NCBI RefSeq assembly: GCF_027579695.1
Contig: NC_083590.1
Coordinates: 14,953,656 to 15,017,655 of the forward strand
Direction: 5' to 3'
DNA length: 64,000 bases
From: Neoarius graeffei
Lineage: Eukaryota; Chordata; Actinopteri; Siluriformes; Ariidae
A program made the translations under genes and the position numbers. Below the pieces are notes generated by a model. That model was not told the origin of the DNA, searched no databases, and saw nothing but the letters and a program-made list of their open reading frames with translations. Below, in pieces: positions 35,490 to 48,653 of the stretch. Position 1 is the first letter of the stretch. Every line of letters starts with the position of its first letter.

Positions 35490-38140
35490 ATGGAGAGCCG
35501 TGATCTGGACACAGATAATGTGACCCCACCCTCAGAAAAGCGGTAAGCTGCCATGTTCTAATATTTTAGTCATTAACTGTTCATATCTGAAATATGGAGT
35601 GAGGATATCTGAAAAGATAAACTGAACAAAAATTTATACTGAGAATGAAAAGTTGTCATCACTTGAAAAAAATGCCAGATTCTGTTCATTGTTAGTAAAA
35701 TTATGTTCTTATAAAATTTAAAAATGCAGTCGTATGAGACAATACACTAAAGCCACGATACGAATCACATCCCGATACAGGCTTCACAGGACCAGACTGA
35801 TGAGACGGTGTCGACACAAAACATTACATTTTAAAGTGTAATACATTTATTTTGATTTGTAAAGGCAGCAAATCAAACCACTGCAATATCAATCCAGTCG
35901 GGGTGTTAAACTCAGATCCTGTGTCAAATCCAGGTGTTTATTTTAACCTGCATTTCAGACTGTGGTCAATCCAGCTGTGATAGAAACTGGAGTGCGCGTA
36001 TGTATATACAGCGGTTTACTGTAACTACCTTCAGATGGCTCCACTACAGATCTGCTGTGAATTCTGGATAGTGTGAAAATGTTAAGCAGTCGTGTTCTAC
36101 AGGCTGTTTCAGTTTTATTGTTTCCAAGCTCACACGGGCCGAATGAAACGAGGCTGTGGGCCTGGAGTTTGACCCCATGTGCCAAAACACTTCCTTCTGA
36201 TTACCTTCACTTTCTGGACTGTTCAGTCAGCATGCTTTGAGGCAGTTAGGTTTCCACTCTATAACTCTGTGCTCTGTGGGCTACGACCTCTGGTGCTGCC
36301 ACCTAGTGTGTAAGAAGAGGTAGAGCTCAGAAAGAATATGAAACAGAAATATCACAATACATGATGTGAGCAGCAGCTTCATCTCTTCCAGTATTTTGTA
36401 TTGTGATATTTGAGACAATGAAATTCTGTCTCATGCCTCCTTTATAATGTTGTACAGTAAACTCCAGATGAAGAGATCAGACTCGCCAGAACCCAGCTGT
36501 GTCTCCATGAAGAGTGATTGGTCTATGGATCTTCCTTTGAACTTCAACAGTGGAAACCCCTCATCTGTCCACAGGTAACATCCCATAATTCTCATAGTTA
36601 GTCACAGCAGAGAGAAAGACTGTGTTACACATTCCTTTATCCAGTTCAGTTCATCATCAGCATTTTGATATTTATCAGTTTGTGAAACTTTAATTAGGTC
36701 CTAATGCTGCTACAATACTTTCACTAAACATTTTAGAGTAATTAATATCAATAACTGCACAGTTCAGTGTTTCACAGTGTCACATACAGGATAAGGCAGA
36801 AAGTGCATCTGGATGGGACATGAAGTCAGAGTAATTGCAAACAAGATAATTAAAATAACCAGTAATAATTAATAATAACCAGTGTAAATGGTGTATATAA
36901 AGGACTGTCTATAATGTTGTACAGTAAACTCCAGATGAAGAGATCAGACTCACCAGAACCCAGCTGTGTCTCCATGAAGAGTGATTGGTCTATGGCTCCT
37001 CCTTTGGACTTTAACAGTGGAAACCCCTCATCTGTCCACTGGTAACATCCCATAATTCTCACAGTTAAAGTCAGTTAAAGGCTGTGCTACACTGGCATTA
37101 GCAGCTATTTTGATTGAATATATATGATGGTTCTTATCATTTTAGTGTACAGTTTCTATGATATAATAGTTTCTTAGTCTTTAGTAATTCAGCAAGACTT
37201 TCAGGAAATGCTTTTGAGGAGTGTAAATATTTATGAAGGTCAAAATGTTTTACAGGTAATGCCTTAAATGCTCAAGCAAGAAATGCTCATATAAGCAAAA
37301 ACAATATGGAATTACTACTAATAATAAAATATTGTGGGTACAATCCCAGCCCCATTGAGATCGCTGTTACTTGGCCGTGTCTCCATGAAAAACGATGTGT
37401 CTGAGTATTTCTGTAAAATATAATAGAAAATGGAGACCCTTTATATGAACACAATGACTATTTACAGGGTTCTCCACGGATTGAAAATATAGGGGGGTGG
37501 GGGTCAATCGGATGACCTTGAAACAAATTTGCATAAATTTACATATGTCATTTGCATAAAATTTGCTTAAAATACTCTCAAATAGTAATCATTTAGAATA
37601 GAGGAATCAATTGGACTGGTACAAAATACATCAAACATTACACACTTGCACTTGAATTCATTGTATTAATTAATTTGCACACTTCAGTGCAAATTAATTA
37701 ATACAATGAATTCCATAAAGCTAATGCAAGAATGAAAACTGAGGTCAACAGATTTCAAATGTAGGCCTGTTTATTAACATTGAGTGCCTGAGGAACAAGT
37801 TATAATAACGCCCCTCCCTCCTGTGTGTGTGTGTGACAGCGAGCAGCCCCTCCCCCACCCGCGCGCTGCGCTTACACTACGTTCAGACTGCAACCTGAAA
37901 CGACCCATATCCGATTTGTTGTGAAATCCGATTTTTTTTTTTGTTCAGCCGTTCACATTACCAATTATATGAGACTTGTATGCGATCTCCAACATGAACA
38001 GAAAACGACCCAAAAGTGTCCCGCATGCGCAAATTGACACGTAATAAGCACATCGTGTGCTGTGTGTGTGAATGAGAGTGTCTCTGTGTGAGAGGTTGTG
38101 TGTGTGTGTGTGAATGAGTGTCTCTGCGTGAGAGAGAGAG

Positions 38141-38174
<34 letters not shown>

Positions 38175-39454
38175 TGAGTGAGTGGGGCCATGGCAGCAAC
38201 CTCCGTTGAAAGATAGATTGATTGATTGATTGAAGTGCACATGCTCTCTACATAAACACTGTCTAGTGCAGACATCCCAAGTCTCCCGGAAGTTCCGGGA
38301 GTCTCCCGCATATTGATAGCGGCTCCCTGATGCCCGCAAATTGGAGAATATCTCCCGGAATCTAGAGCAAGTGAGCAAGAGCGTGCACGCGAAACATTAA
38401 TGTCTGCATCGCGCATATGACGGAGTGCGCGAGGGAGAGCGAGAGAGATTGTGTGTGTGCCTGTTCATGTAGTGCATTATGTCATTGTTGTTGTTTTCCA
38501 CCAAAGAGGCGGGATTAGCCAACGCAGAATAGTGACGTTTGTCTCTTGTTGATGACGTGTAGGTCGCATGAATGCGACCTGTCCGGTCAGACTGCAGTCG
38601 CATGTGAAAATAACGGATATGAATTGGAATTAGGACCACATTATCCAAGCGCCCTGGGTCGCATGTGAAAAAATCGGATCTGTGTCGTTCAGATTGTCAA
38701 TAACAAATCGGATACATGTCGCATATGGGCAAAAAAAATCGGATATGGGTCGTTTCAGGGTGCAGCCTGAACGTAGTCTTAGAGACAGAGTATCACACAG
38801 AAAGCGCACTTTTTCCTCAGAGCGCTCCCTCCAAACAACGGGGATTTACACGAAAACGGAAGGAGATATTCACAAAATTCTTTCACATTGAGCGCCACAA
38901 GGCTCTCCTGAACAGTGATGTAATTTTTTTTGTCTGTAGTGTACTTTGTCGGTACTCCAACAGAGAAAGGCTATCTGTCACAAAGAAAACAAAGGGACGT
39001 CTCTTCCTTTTGTAAAGGGGCGGCAGAAATTAAACGGGGGCGGGAATCACAGAAAGGGGGGCGGCCCGCCCCTCTAAAACCCCTCGTGGAGAACCCTGAT
39101 TTACCATAAATCACATCACTGACATTACAGTATTTATTAATAATAATGAACATCAGCATTTTCCTCAACCTGAACTCCCACCTCCCAAAAACATGTCAGT
39201 AGGTCGACTGATCACTAAATTGCCCCTAAAATGATGGACTGGTGGATCATCCAGGGTGGAGTATAATTCTGGATCCAGTTACAGATTTTATACCTGTGAA
39301 CATTTCTGGCCGGCTTTCTGAAAAATACACGTTTGCTTTTGTATCCATTTAAAACACATTATCTGTTCATTCTGCATGATGGAGTGATATTCTGTTCCAT
39401 CCCTAATGACCAAATAGGAAAGAATATCTAGAAAAGTCAAATTAAAACTGGGGC

Positions 39455-39504
<50 letters not shown>

Positions 39505-42500
39505 TTTTCTCCAGTTCCACCACAATATTTTTGTCGTGTTGTATTCAGCACTGTGCTCTCTAAATGTTAATGCACTCATAAATAATTATTGTAGTGAAAT
39601 TGGGGCTAAAGTTTAGATTGTAGGATTAAAGTGATGAAAGTTATCGTCTTTAACAGCAACAATTTTTGTTCCCAGTGATCTACAGAAGGCAGGAGACAGA
39701 AGAGAAAAGATCTTCATCACAGATACAGGGTAAGATCAAACCCAACACCATGACTGTGACACTGACGCACTGGTATTATAAACCTCTCTGCTGTTATTTC
39801 ATAGAGACTGATTAGATTATAGAAAACATACAGGGGAATAAAACAAATGCACAGTGAGAACATCATAAAGAACTATCTGTGGAAACCAGTCAGAAACACT
39901 GTGATCTTAAACTGTAATAATTGGAGCCCATGTCTCACCATGTCTTCCTACTTCACCCTGTCACACAGACACGCCCCAGAATCTGCTCCTGGAAATGAAG
40001 TCCAGAAAAAGTTCAAATTAAATCTGATGAAGAAGTTTCAGTGTTTAAATGAAGTGATGATAAAGCAGGAAAACCGAGTGCTCCTGAATGAGATCTACAC
40101 AGAGCTCTACATCACAGAGGGAGACAGTGGAGACGTTAATAAAGAACACGAGGTGAGACAGATCGAGGCAGCGTCCAGGAGAAAAACAACAGAGGAAACA
40201 CCAATCAAATGCAACGACATCTTTAAGCCCTTATCTGAAAAACACAAACCCATCAGAACTGTAGTGACAAAGGGAGTGGCTGGTATCGGAAAAACAGTCT
40301 CTGTGCAGAAGTTCATTGTGGACTGGGCTGAAGGGAAAGCAAATCAGGACGTCCACCTCATATTTCCACTTCCTTTCAGAGAGCTGAATCTGATGAAGGA
40401 CCAAAAACTGAGTCTGATGGAGCTCCTTCATGTCTGTTTTAAGGAAACCAAAGAAACAGAAATGTCCAGGTTGGGAAAGGTTCTGTTCATTTTTGATGAA
40501 TTGGACGAGTGTCGTTTCCCTCTGGATTTCCTGAACACAGTGAGAGTGTGTGATGTAACTGAATCAGCATCAGTGCGTGTGCTGCTGATAAACCTGATCA
40601 GAGGGAATCTGCTTCCCTCTGCTCTCATCTGGATCACCTCCCGACCAGCAGCAGCTGATCAAATCCCCTCTGAGTACGTCCATCGAGTCACAGAGGTACG
40701 AGGGTTTAATGACCCCCAGAAGGAGGAGTACTTCAGGAAAAGGGTCAGTGATCAGAGCCTGGCTGAGAACATCATCTCACACCTGAAGTCATTAAGAAGC
40801 TTCTACATCATGTGCCACATCCCAGTCTTCTGCTGGATTTCAGCCGCTGTTCTAGAGAGAATGTTGGGTGAAGCAGAGAGTGGAGAGATCCCCAAGACTC
40901 TGACTCAAATGTACACACACTTCCTCATCATTCAGACAAACATCATCAAAGGAAAGTACTCAAAGAAGCAGGAGAGTGATGAAGAAATGCTTCTCAAACT
41001 GGGAAAACTGGCTTTTGAGCAGCTGGAGAAAGGCAACCTGATCTTCTATGAGGAAGACCTGAGAGAGTGTGGCATTGATGTGAGAGAAGCAGCAGTGTAC
41101 TCAGGTGTGTGTACGCAGATCTTCAGAGAGGAGGTTGGGCTTCACCAGAGTAAAGTGTACTGCTTTGTTCATCTGAGCATTCAAGAGCATCTCGCAGCTC
41201 TGTATGTGCATCTGACTTTCATGAAGGAAAAGAGAAATGTTCTTGATCAGAGACGGTCCAAGACAATTTCAGATGTACACAGGAGTGCTGTAGGTCAGAC
41301 CTTAAAAAGTCAGACTGGACATCTGGATCTGTTCCTCCGCTTTCTTCTGGGTCTCTCACTGGAGTCCAATCAGAAACTCTTACATGCCTTCGTAACACAG
41401 ACAGGAAGTAGCTCCCAGAGCACAGAGGAAACAGTTCAGTACATTAAGAAGATGATCAGTGAAAATGTTCCTGCAGAAAAATCCATCAATCTGTTCCACT
41501 GTCTGAATGAACTGGGTGATGATTCTCTCATGGAGGAAATCCAACGCTACCTGAAATCTGGAAAACAAAGTGAACTCTCTCCTTCACAGTGGTCTGCTCT
41601 GGTGTTTGTGTTACTGACTTCAGCACAGGAGCTGGAGGAGTTTGACCTGAGTAAATATACCAGTACAGAGAAGATACCAGATGAGGTTCTTGTGAAGGTG
41701 ATGCCTGTGATTGCAGCATCCAGAAAAGCAATGTAAGTAAAGTTGAATATAACTGCTCTACTGTTCCACTGTTAGAAAGAGAGACACTGAAAGCACTTTG
41801 ACAAATCTGCACTTTGGGACAAAATCCACAACTCCATTACTCGAGTGAAAGTAAAGATCCTCCTGGTCAAATGTTACTCCAATACAAGTGAAAGTCGTTC
41901 AGTCAAACTTTTACTTCAGTTACAGTACTGGAGGATTTGCTTTAAAAAAGACTGAAGTATTCAAAAGTACTTTAAAAAAAGATTCTTTTTTTATTGTTTT
42001 CTTTTTTATGTCAAGGTGTTGTTGGATTGTTGCCATGATGCATTTACAGAATCTAATGACTCAGAAACAACCAATTGAATGCAGTGACTTGCTTGTAGAA
42101 CCTGTAGAATAAAAGTGTGTCGAATATGATAGAAAGCCTCTAGAAATTAGGGGATAAGAGTTGCATGTAGAATTGAATAATACTGAAGGGCAGCTATTAA
42201 ACATGTGGAGACGAGTTGGTCATTTCAGGAGAAAAACATTGACACATAAGCCAGCTAACGAGACTTACAAGCAACAAATTTCCAAAAATGAAGTCAATAA
42301 TCGGACAGAATTTAATAGTTGGAGTTTACAATGTTTACAAATTACACCACTATTGCAGGCTCCAGTGTCCAGTAAACACTGAAGTCTTTTTTTCTGTGCA
42401 AGTTTAGTTTGAAAATCTTTTTCTTCACATCTCTCCACATTAAATTTGTGTTATTAGTGAAATGTATTGATGTAGACACTGGGCTGATAGAACCATGTGG

Positions 42501-45500
42501 AGTTTGCAGGAATACAGAATTATAATTAAAATCTTTACTGTTATTATGACCTGATAAAAGGTTTTATTCAAGTGGAAAAAGACTTTCACAGAGAACTCAT
42601 CAGAAACACCATTCTTAATTACTTTTATGACATCATAATATCAATTTATTACATGATGATTATTCTTTTGTTTTAATATCCTGATATCGATTATAAATTT
42701 TAATTTTTTCTTCCATTGACCTTCACAGCTTTTGTTCTTTTCCCTGCTGTAGCTCTGCAATTTATTGATTTCAGGTCAGACAGGGAGAGACAACACACAG
42801 AGTGTAAGGGGAAGAACATGTCCAGTCCATAAATCACTGGCACCAGGAACAAATAAAGAGCACCTGGCAACACACACACACACTCTTAGTCAGCGAGCTC
42901 ATCATGAGTATCTCCATAAAACTCCTTCAGCACTGGGCTGTGATCATTTCAGTCGCTCACTAATTAGAGAACAAATCAAATGTCTGATCTGTTCAGATAA
43001 ATTTGACTCTGCCTCAAACTCTGCCTGCTTCATCTAAACCTGACTTTTGAAACTCTTTTCCTTTCTCCTCTTATAAATATTTTAGATCAGACTCTTATTT
43101 CCCGATTTGGTGATCAGATTTGATGTTGCGTGTTTATCCCATGTGTCAGTGATGACGTGTGCAGCAGAAAACTCAAATCCGAACAGCTCGAGCTGTGAAT
43201 TACTGTTACAGCATTTCAGTGTATTGTCGACTTGGAGTTTGTACTTTTGTCGTTTATGAAAATGAAATGGTGCAGTGAAAGATTTGAGGACCTGTTTGAT
43301 TATTTGTGTGAGTTTATGTATTTTATTTCCTTCAGTATCAGTTGTGATACAATTGAAAGGAGAAGCGCTGAAGCTCTGGTCTCAGTGCTCAACTCAGAAA
43401 CCTCCAGTCTGAGAGAACTGCATCTGACTGTGAAGACACTGAATCTGTTTGGGAATAAACTAGAAGACTCAGGAGTGAAGCGTCTCTGTGCTGGACTGGA
43501 GAATCCTCACTGTAAAGTGGAGACACTGGGGTAAGATCATCTCTCTGAGAGTCACAATAACTCACTAAAGCAGCAGTTAATAGTTGTATACAGTGTTGTT
43601 TATCAATTAATTTTCTGTAAAAGTAAAACATGCAGAACAAATATATTAGTCATGAAGTGATCATTTCTCCTCAGAATCACTTTTACTTTAAAGAAATAAT
43701 TAAGTGTCTTTACAATTAAATATGTGATCATTAAAAATCCAGTCAAGCAGAGATAAATTCTCCAAAACCTGACTCTTCACTTAAACTTAAATTATTGACT
43801 TTTTGCTGAATCATTTGCACCTCGAGTAAACTTAATGTCAGTAACAGTGGGAATGTTTGAGTCATTATTAATAATAGCTTGTGATTGGTGAAGAGAATAG
43901 AGACAGTCCAACATGAGAGACATCATCTTCACAACCACTATTACACCAAGATGAAAATCTGTTGATGAAGTGTGTGTCATTGTGTCTCTGCAGGTTGTGT
44001 GGTTGTGGTGTCTCAGATGAAGGCTGTGCTGCTCTGAGTTCAGCTCTGAGATCAAACCCCTCACACCTGAGAGAACTGAATCTGAATAAGAATAATCTGG
44101 GAGGCTCAGGAGTGAAGCGTCTCTGTGCTGTACTGGAGAATCCTCACTGTAAACTGGAGACACTGTGGTAAGATCATCTCTCTGAGAGTCACATGACCTG
44201 CTCCTCAGTAAGACACATTCTCTAATAGTGAGACTGAAGCAGAGGTTTTAGGTTCATCATCAATGTCCTGAGGAGGAAGATTGTTTCTTTTCACTGCACA
44301 TTGATGATTTGTCACAGAGTCTTTGGGTCAGATGGACGTATGTGAGAAGCTGCAGCACAAAACGGGACTTGATCCGACTGCAATGTGTCTGAAATGTATT
44401 ACTTTATTTTAGAAATTAATGAAAATGAATTATCACCAGAATAAAAAAAAAAAAAAAGTTCCCATCTGACAGTCTCAGATTTGCTTCATACTTTTTGAAT
44501 AAAGTCACTATTCCCAATAAATAGTGTGTAAATTCCAGGCTTGTATCTGCATTAGTTTCTGAGATATTGAGGCTTTTAACAGGCAGCGTGGCTCAAATTT
44601 TACTGTAAAAGCATTACAAAGATCAAGTCATCATTAATTTTAACTTTTCTTTCTGGGTGAAATTTTCAAGGATAGTGTGAAATGTAGAATTTCAGTGTTA
44701 TATATATCCCCCCCCCCCCCCCCCCCCCCAGTTTAACCAAGGAGCCCCTTAAATCCAGCCCTGATGTGGATAGAAACATTTATTGGGGTGTTTTCTTGTC
44801 CTTCACAGTATATTGTTGATGAAATTAAATAATGAAGATGAGCTCAAAGTGCAGACCTTCAGCTTTGTTTTGAGGAAACTTGCATCCAGATTGGGTGACT
44901 GCTGTTGAAATTACAGTACTGTTTATATGTGGTCCTTCTTTTTTGAATGATGGAAAAAGTAATTAAACAAACGAACATAGTCATAAATTACACTGACATT
45001 TTTATGCCTTGCACACTGAGGGGTGAAACCGGTATGTTTTCAGGTTTTCTGTCCATTTTGTCTGAAATTCTTGTTTGCACGCTGTCTCAAGAACTAGTGG
45101 CTGAATGTTTGTAGGATTGATATGGAATAATCATTGTTTACTTCTCTGATTCTACAATAATATAAATCTATCATATTTTATACAGAGGTGGACAGTAACC
45201 AAGTAAATTTACTTATGTACAGTACTCAAGTACACTTTTTGAGTATCTGTACTTTACTTGAGTATAATTTTTTTGGAAACTTATGACTTTAACTTCACTA
45301 TGTTTGAAAGATGAATATCATTCTTTTTACTCCAGTACATTTCTATCAAGGTCCTTGTTACTCGTTACTGTGAAGTGTCTTTGAAAGTGGATGTTTTTTG
45401 TTTTCTTTTACAAAACATCTCATCTCATCTCATTATCTCTAGCTGCTTTATCCTGTTCTACAGGGTCGCAGGCAAGCTGGAGCCTATCCCAGCTGACTAT

Positions 45501-48500
45501 GGGCGAAAGGCGGGGTACACCCTGGACAAGTCACCAGGTCATCACAGGGCTGACACATAGACACAGACAACCATTCACACTCACATTCACACCTATGGTC
45601 AATTTGGAGTCACCAGTTAACCTAACCTGCATGTCTTTGGACTGTGGGGGAAACCGGAGCACCCGGAGGAAACCCACGCGGACACGGGGAGAACATGCAA
45701 ACTCCACACAGAAAGGCCCTCGCCGGCCCCGGGGCTCGAACCCAGGACCTTCTTGCTGTGAGGCGACAGCGCTACCCACTACACCACCGTGCCGCCCTTT
45801 TACAAAACATGATGGATTTTTTTTTGCAGGTGACACTGAGACAGCCGTTCAGTAATCACTAGGGTCATGTCCATCGCCTGTATAAAATCAATGATTTCCC
45901 AGTAGCATTATTTGAACACGATCAGTTGATGGCAGAATGGAAAAAGGTGGTTTTTCTGGAGAATGCACGCACCCATGGCCATACTTAGAACCCATGTTTC
46001 AGTTTTCTGAAAGGATTAAAGATTCATTTCATTTTAAATGTTTGCTTTGTTTGCCTAAAACGAACCACATCACAGCCTATAAAAACTCACCATCTGACCT
46101 GCGAAAGCATATTGAGGGATGTAAATGTTTTATTCCAAGAGAAAGCTTGTAATGAAGTTTTATGTGCTTTTAGAGCTAGGGATGACATTGCAGTAGCTAC
46201 AGTGGCACTTGAAAGTTTGTGAACCCTTTAGAATTTTCTATATTTCTGCATAAATATGACCTAAAACATCATCAGATTTTCACACAAGTCCTAAAAGTAG
46301 ATAAAGAGAATCCAGTTAAACAAATGAAACAAAATTATTATACTTGGTCATTTGTTTATTGAGGGAAATGATCCAATATTACATATCTGTGAGTGGCAAA
46401 AATATGTAAACCTCTCAGATAAGCAGTTAATTTGAAGGTGAAATTAGTCAGGTGTTTTCAATCAGTGGGATGACAATCAGGTGTGAGTGGGCACCCTGTT
46501 TTATTTAAAGAACAGGGATCTATCAAAGTCTGAGCTTCACAACACATGTTTGTGGAAGTGTATCATGGCACGAACAAAGGAGATTACTGAGGACCTCAGA
46601 AAAAGCGTTGTTGATGCTCATCAGGCCGGAAAAGGTTACAAAACCATCTCTAAAGAGTTTGGACTCCACCAATCCACAGTCAGACAGATTGTGTACAAAT
46701 GGAGGAAATTCAAAACCATTGTTACCCTCCCCAGGAGTGGTTGACCAACAAAGATCACTCCAAGAGCAAGGCGTATAATAGTCGGCGAGGTCACAAAGGA
46801 CCCCAAGGTACCTTCTAAGCAACTGAAGGCCTCTCTCACATTGGCTAATGTTAATGTTCATGAGTCCACCATCAGGAGAACGCTGAACAACAATGGTGTG
46901 CATGGCAGGGTTGCAAGGAGAAAGCCACTGCTCTCCAAAAAGAACATTGCTGCTCATCTGCAGTTTGCTAAAGATCATGTGCACAAGCCAGAAGGCTATT
47001 GGAAAAATGTTTTGTGGATGGATGAGACCAAAATAGAACTTTCTGGTTTAAATGAGAAGCGTTCTGTTTGGAGAAAGGAAAACTGCATTCCAGCATAAGA
47101 ACCTTATCCCATCTGTGAAACATGGTGGTGGTAGTATCATGGTTTGGGCCTGTTTTGCTGCATCTGGGCCAGGACGGCTTGCCATCATTGATGGAACAAT
47201 GAATTCTGAATTATACCAGCAAATTCTAAAGGAAAATCTCAGGACATCTGTCCGTGAACTGAATCTCAAGAGAAGGTGGGTCATACAGCAAGACAACGAC
47301 CCAAAGCACACAAGTCGTTCTACCAAAGAATGGTTAAAGAAGAATAAAGTTAATGTTTTGGAATGGCCAAGTCAAAGTCCTGACCTTAATCCAGTCGAAA
47401 TGTTGTGGAAGGACCTGAAGTGAGCAGTTCATGTGAGGAAACCCACCAACATCCCAGAGTTGAAGCTGTTCTGTCCGGAGGAATGGGCTAAAATTCCTCC
47501 AAGCCAGTGTGCAGGACTGATCAACAGTTACCGGAAACGTTTAGTTGCAGTTATTGCTGCACAAGGGGTCACACCAGATACTGAAAGCAAAGGTTCACAT
47601 ACTTTTGCCACTTACAGATCTGTAATATTGGATCATTTTCCTCAATAAAGAAATGACCAAGTATAATATTTTTGTCTCATTTATTTAACTGCGTTCTCTT
47701 TATCGACTTTTAGGACTTGTGTGAAAATCTGATGATGTTTTAGGTCATATTTATGCAGAAATATAGAAAATTCTAAAGGGTTCACAAACTTTCAAGCACC
47801 ACTGTATGCAATCTGGTAAGTCAAACGACTTTCTATTGATTTACCCGCCAAGTAGCCGTAGCCTTGTCCACGGCTAACGTTAACGCATACCTGTAGCTAG
47901 TTAACTTGGACACTGTTAGTTAGCATGTAAAAACAGAGTTACGCTAACATGAATAATGTTAACTTATCTGAATTCCTTTCAGCAATGTTTTAGCATAATC
48001 TTGCCAAATATACAAAATGTAGAAATCTTTCTTTTCTAGTAGCATTAGCTACGCAATATGATTTCGAGTTTGAAAAGAGTTTGCTAGCATGTCAGGTGGA
48101 GCTTCAGTCCTACAGGTTCTACAATTTAGTCAGTAAATCCAGTCGGTAACTTCAGAGGTGTTCGGTATTGTAAACGTTATGGCAATAATATCACATTGCA
48201 TTGACATAAAATGTACTTTTAATACTTAATTTTAAAAGTAAATACTTCAATATTTTTAACTTCAGTAAAAATTGGACTGTACAACTTTCACTTGTATCGG
48301 AGTAACATTTGATCAGTGGGATTTGTATTTTGACTTAAGTAATAAACTTGGGTACTTTGTCCAGCTCCTGGTTTTATAAATGCACTCTGTAGACCCTGAA
48401 ATTCTTGTTTGCACGCTGTCTCAAGAACGAGTGGCTGAATGTTTGTAGGATTTATATGGAATAATCATTGTTTACTTCTCTGATTCTACAATAATATAAA

Positions 48501-48604
48501 TCTACAGTATAGTGTTCTATAAATGCACTCTGTAGACTCTGGAGAAACAAGTTTATTGCCGCTGTGTAGTGCACTATAAGTCTAGTAGAGAACCATCTGA
48601 GATT

Positions 48605-48653
<49 letters not shown>

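Larger units (their letters stand above)
45183..48370 (+). mobile_element. hAT element remnant with BED finger, holding a SINE and a Tc1
   Basis: The imperfect termini CAGAGGTGGACAGTAACC and CAGGAGCTGGACAAAGTACC (read inward) are flanked by ATTTTATA and GTTTTATA, an 8-bp duplication with one mismatch, as expected for hAT. It contains a SINE (45419-45797), a transposase start (45937-46152) and a full-length Tc1 (46200-47804). The host site is one of two tandem ~150-bp repeats (45050-45180 and 48395-48510). Confidence 0.75.

Noticed and set aside
35490..37041. N-terminal PYD or CARD in the NLR
   Set aside because: The leader exons encode only short repeated [15 protein letters not shown] modules with no death-fold pattern.
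43389..44163. Minus-strand frames in the LRR region
   Set aside because: Reverse shadows of LRR exons and their shared introns.
45531..45836. Recurrent 70-130-codon frames around each SINE copy
   Set aside because: Chance open frames of the SINE body; they recur because the SINE recurs.
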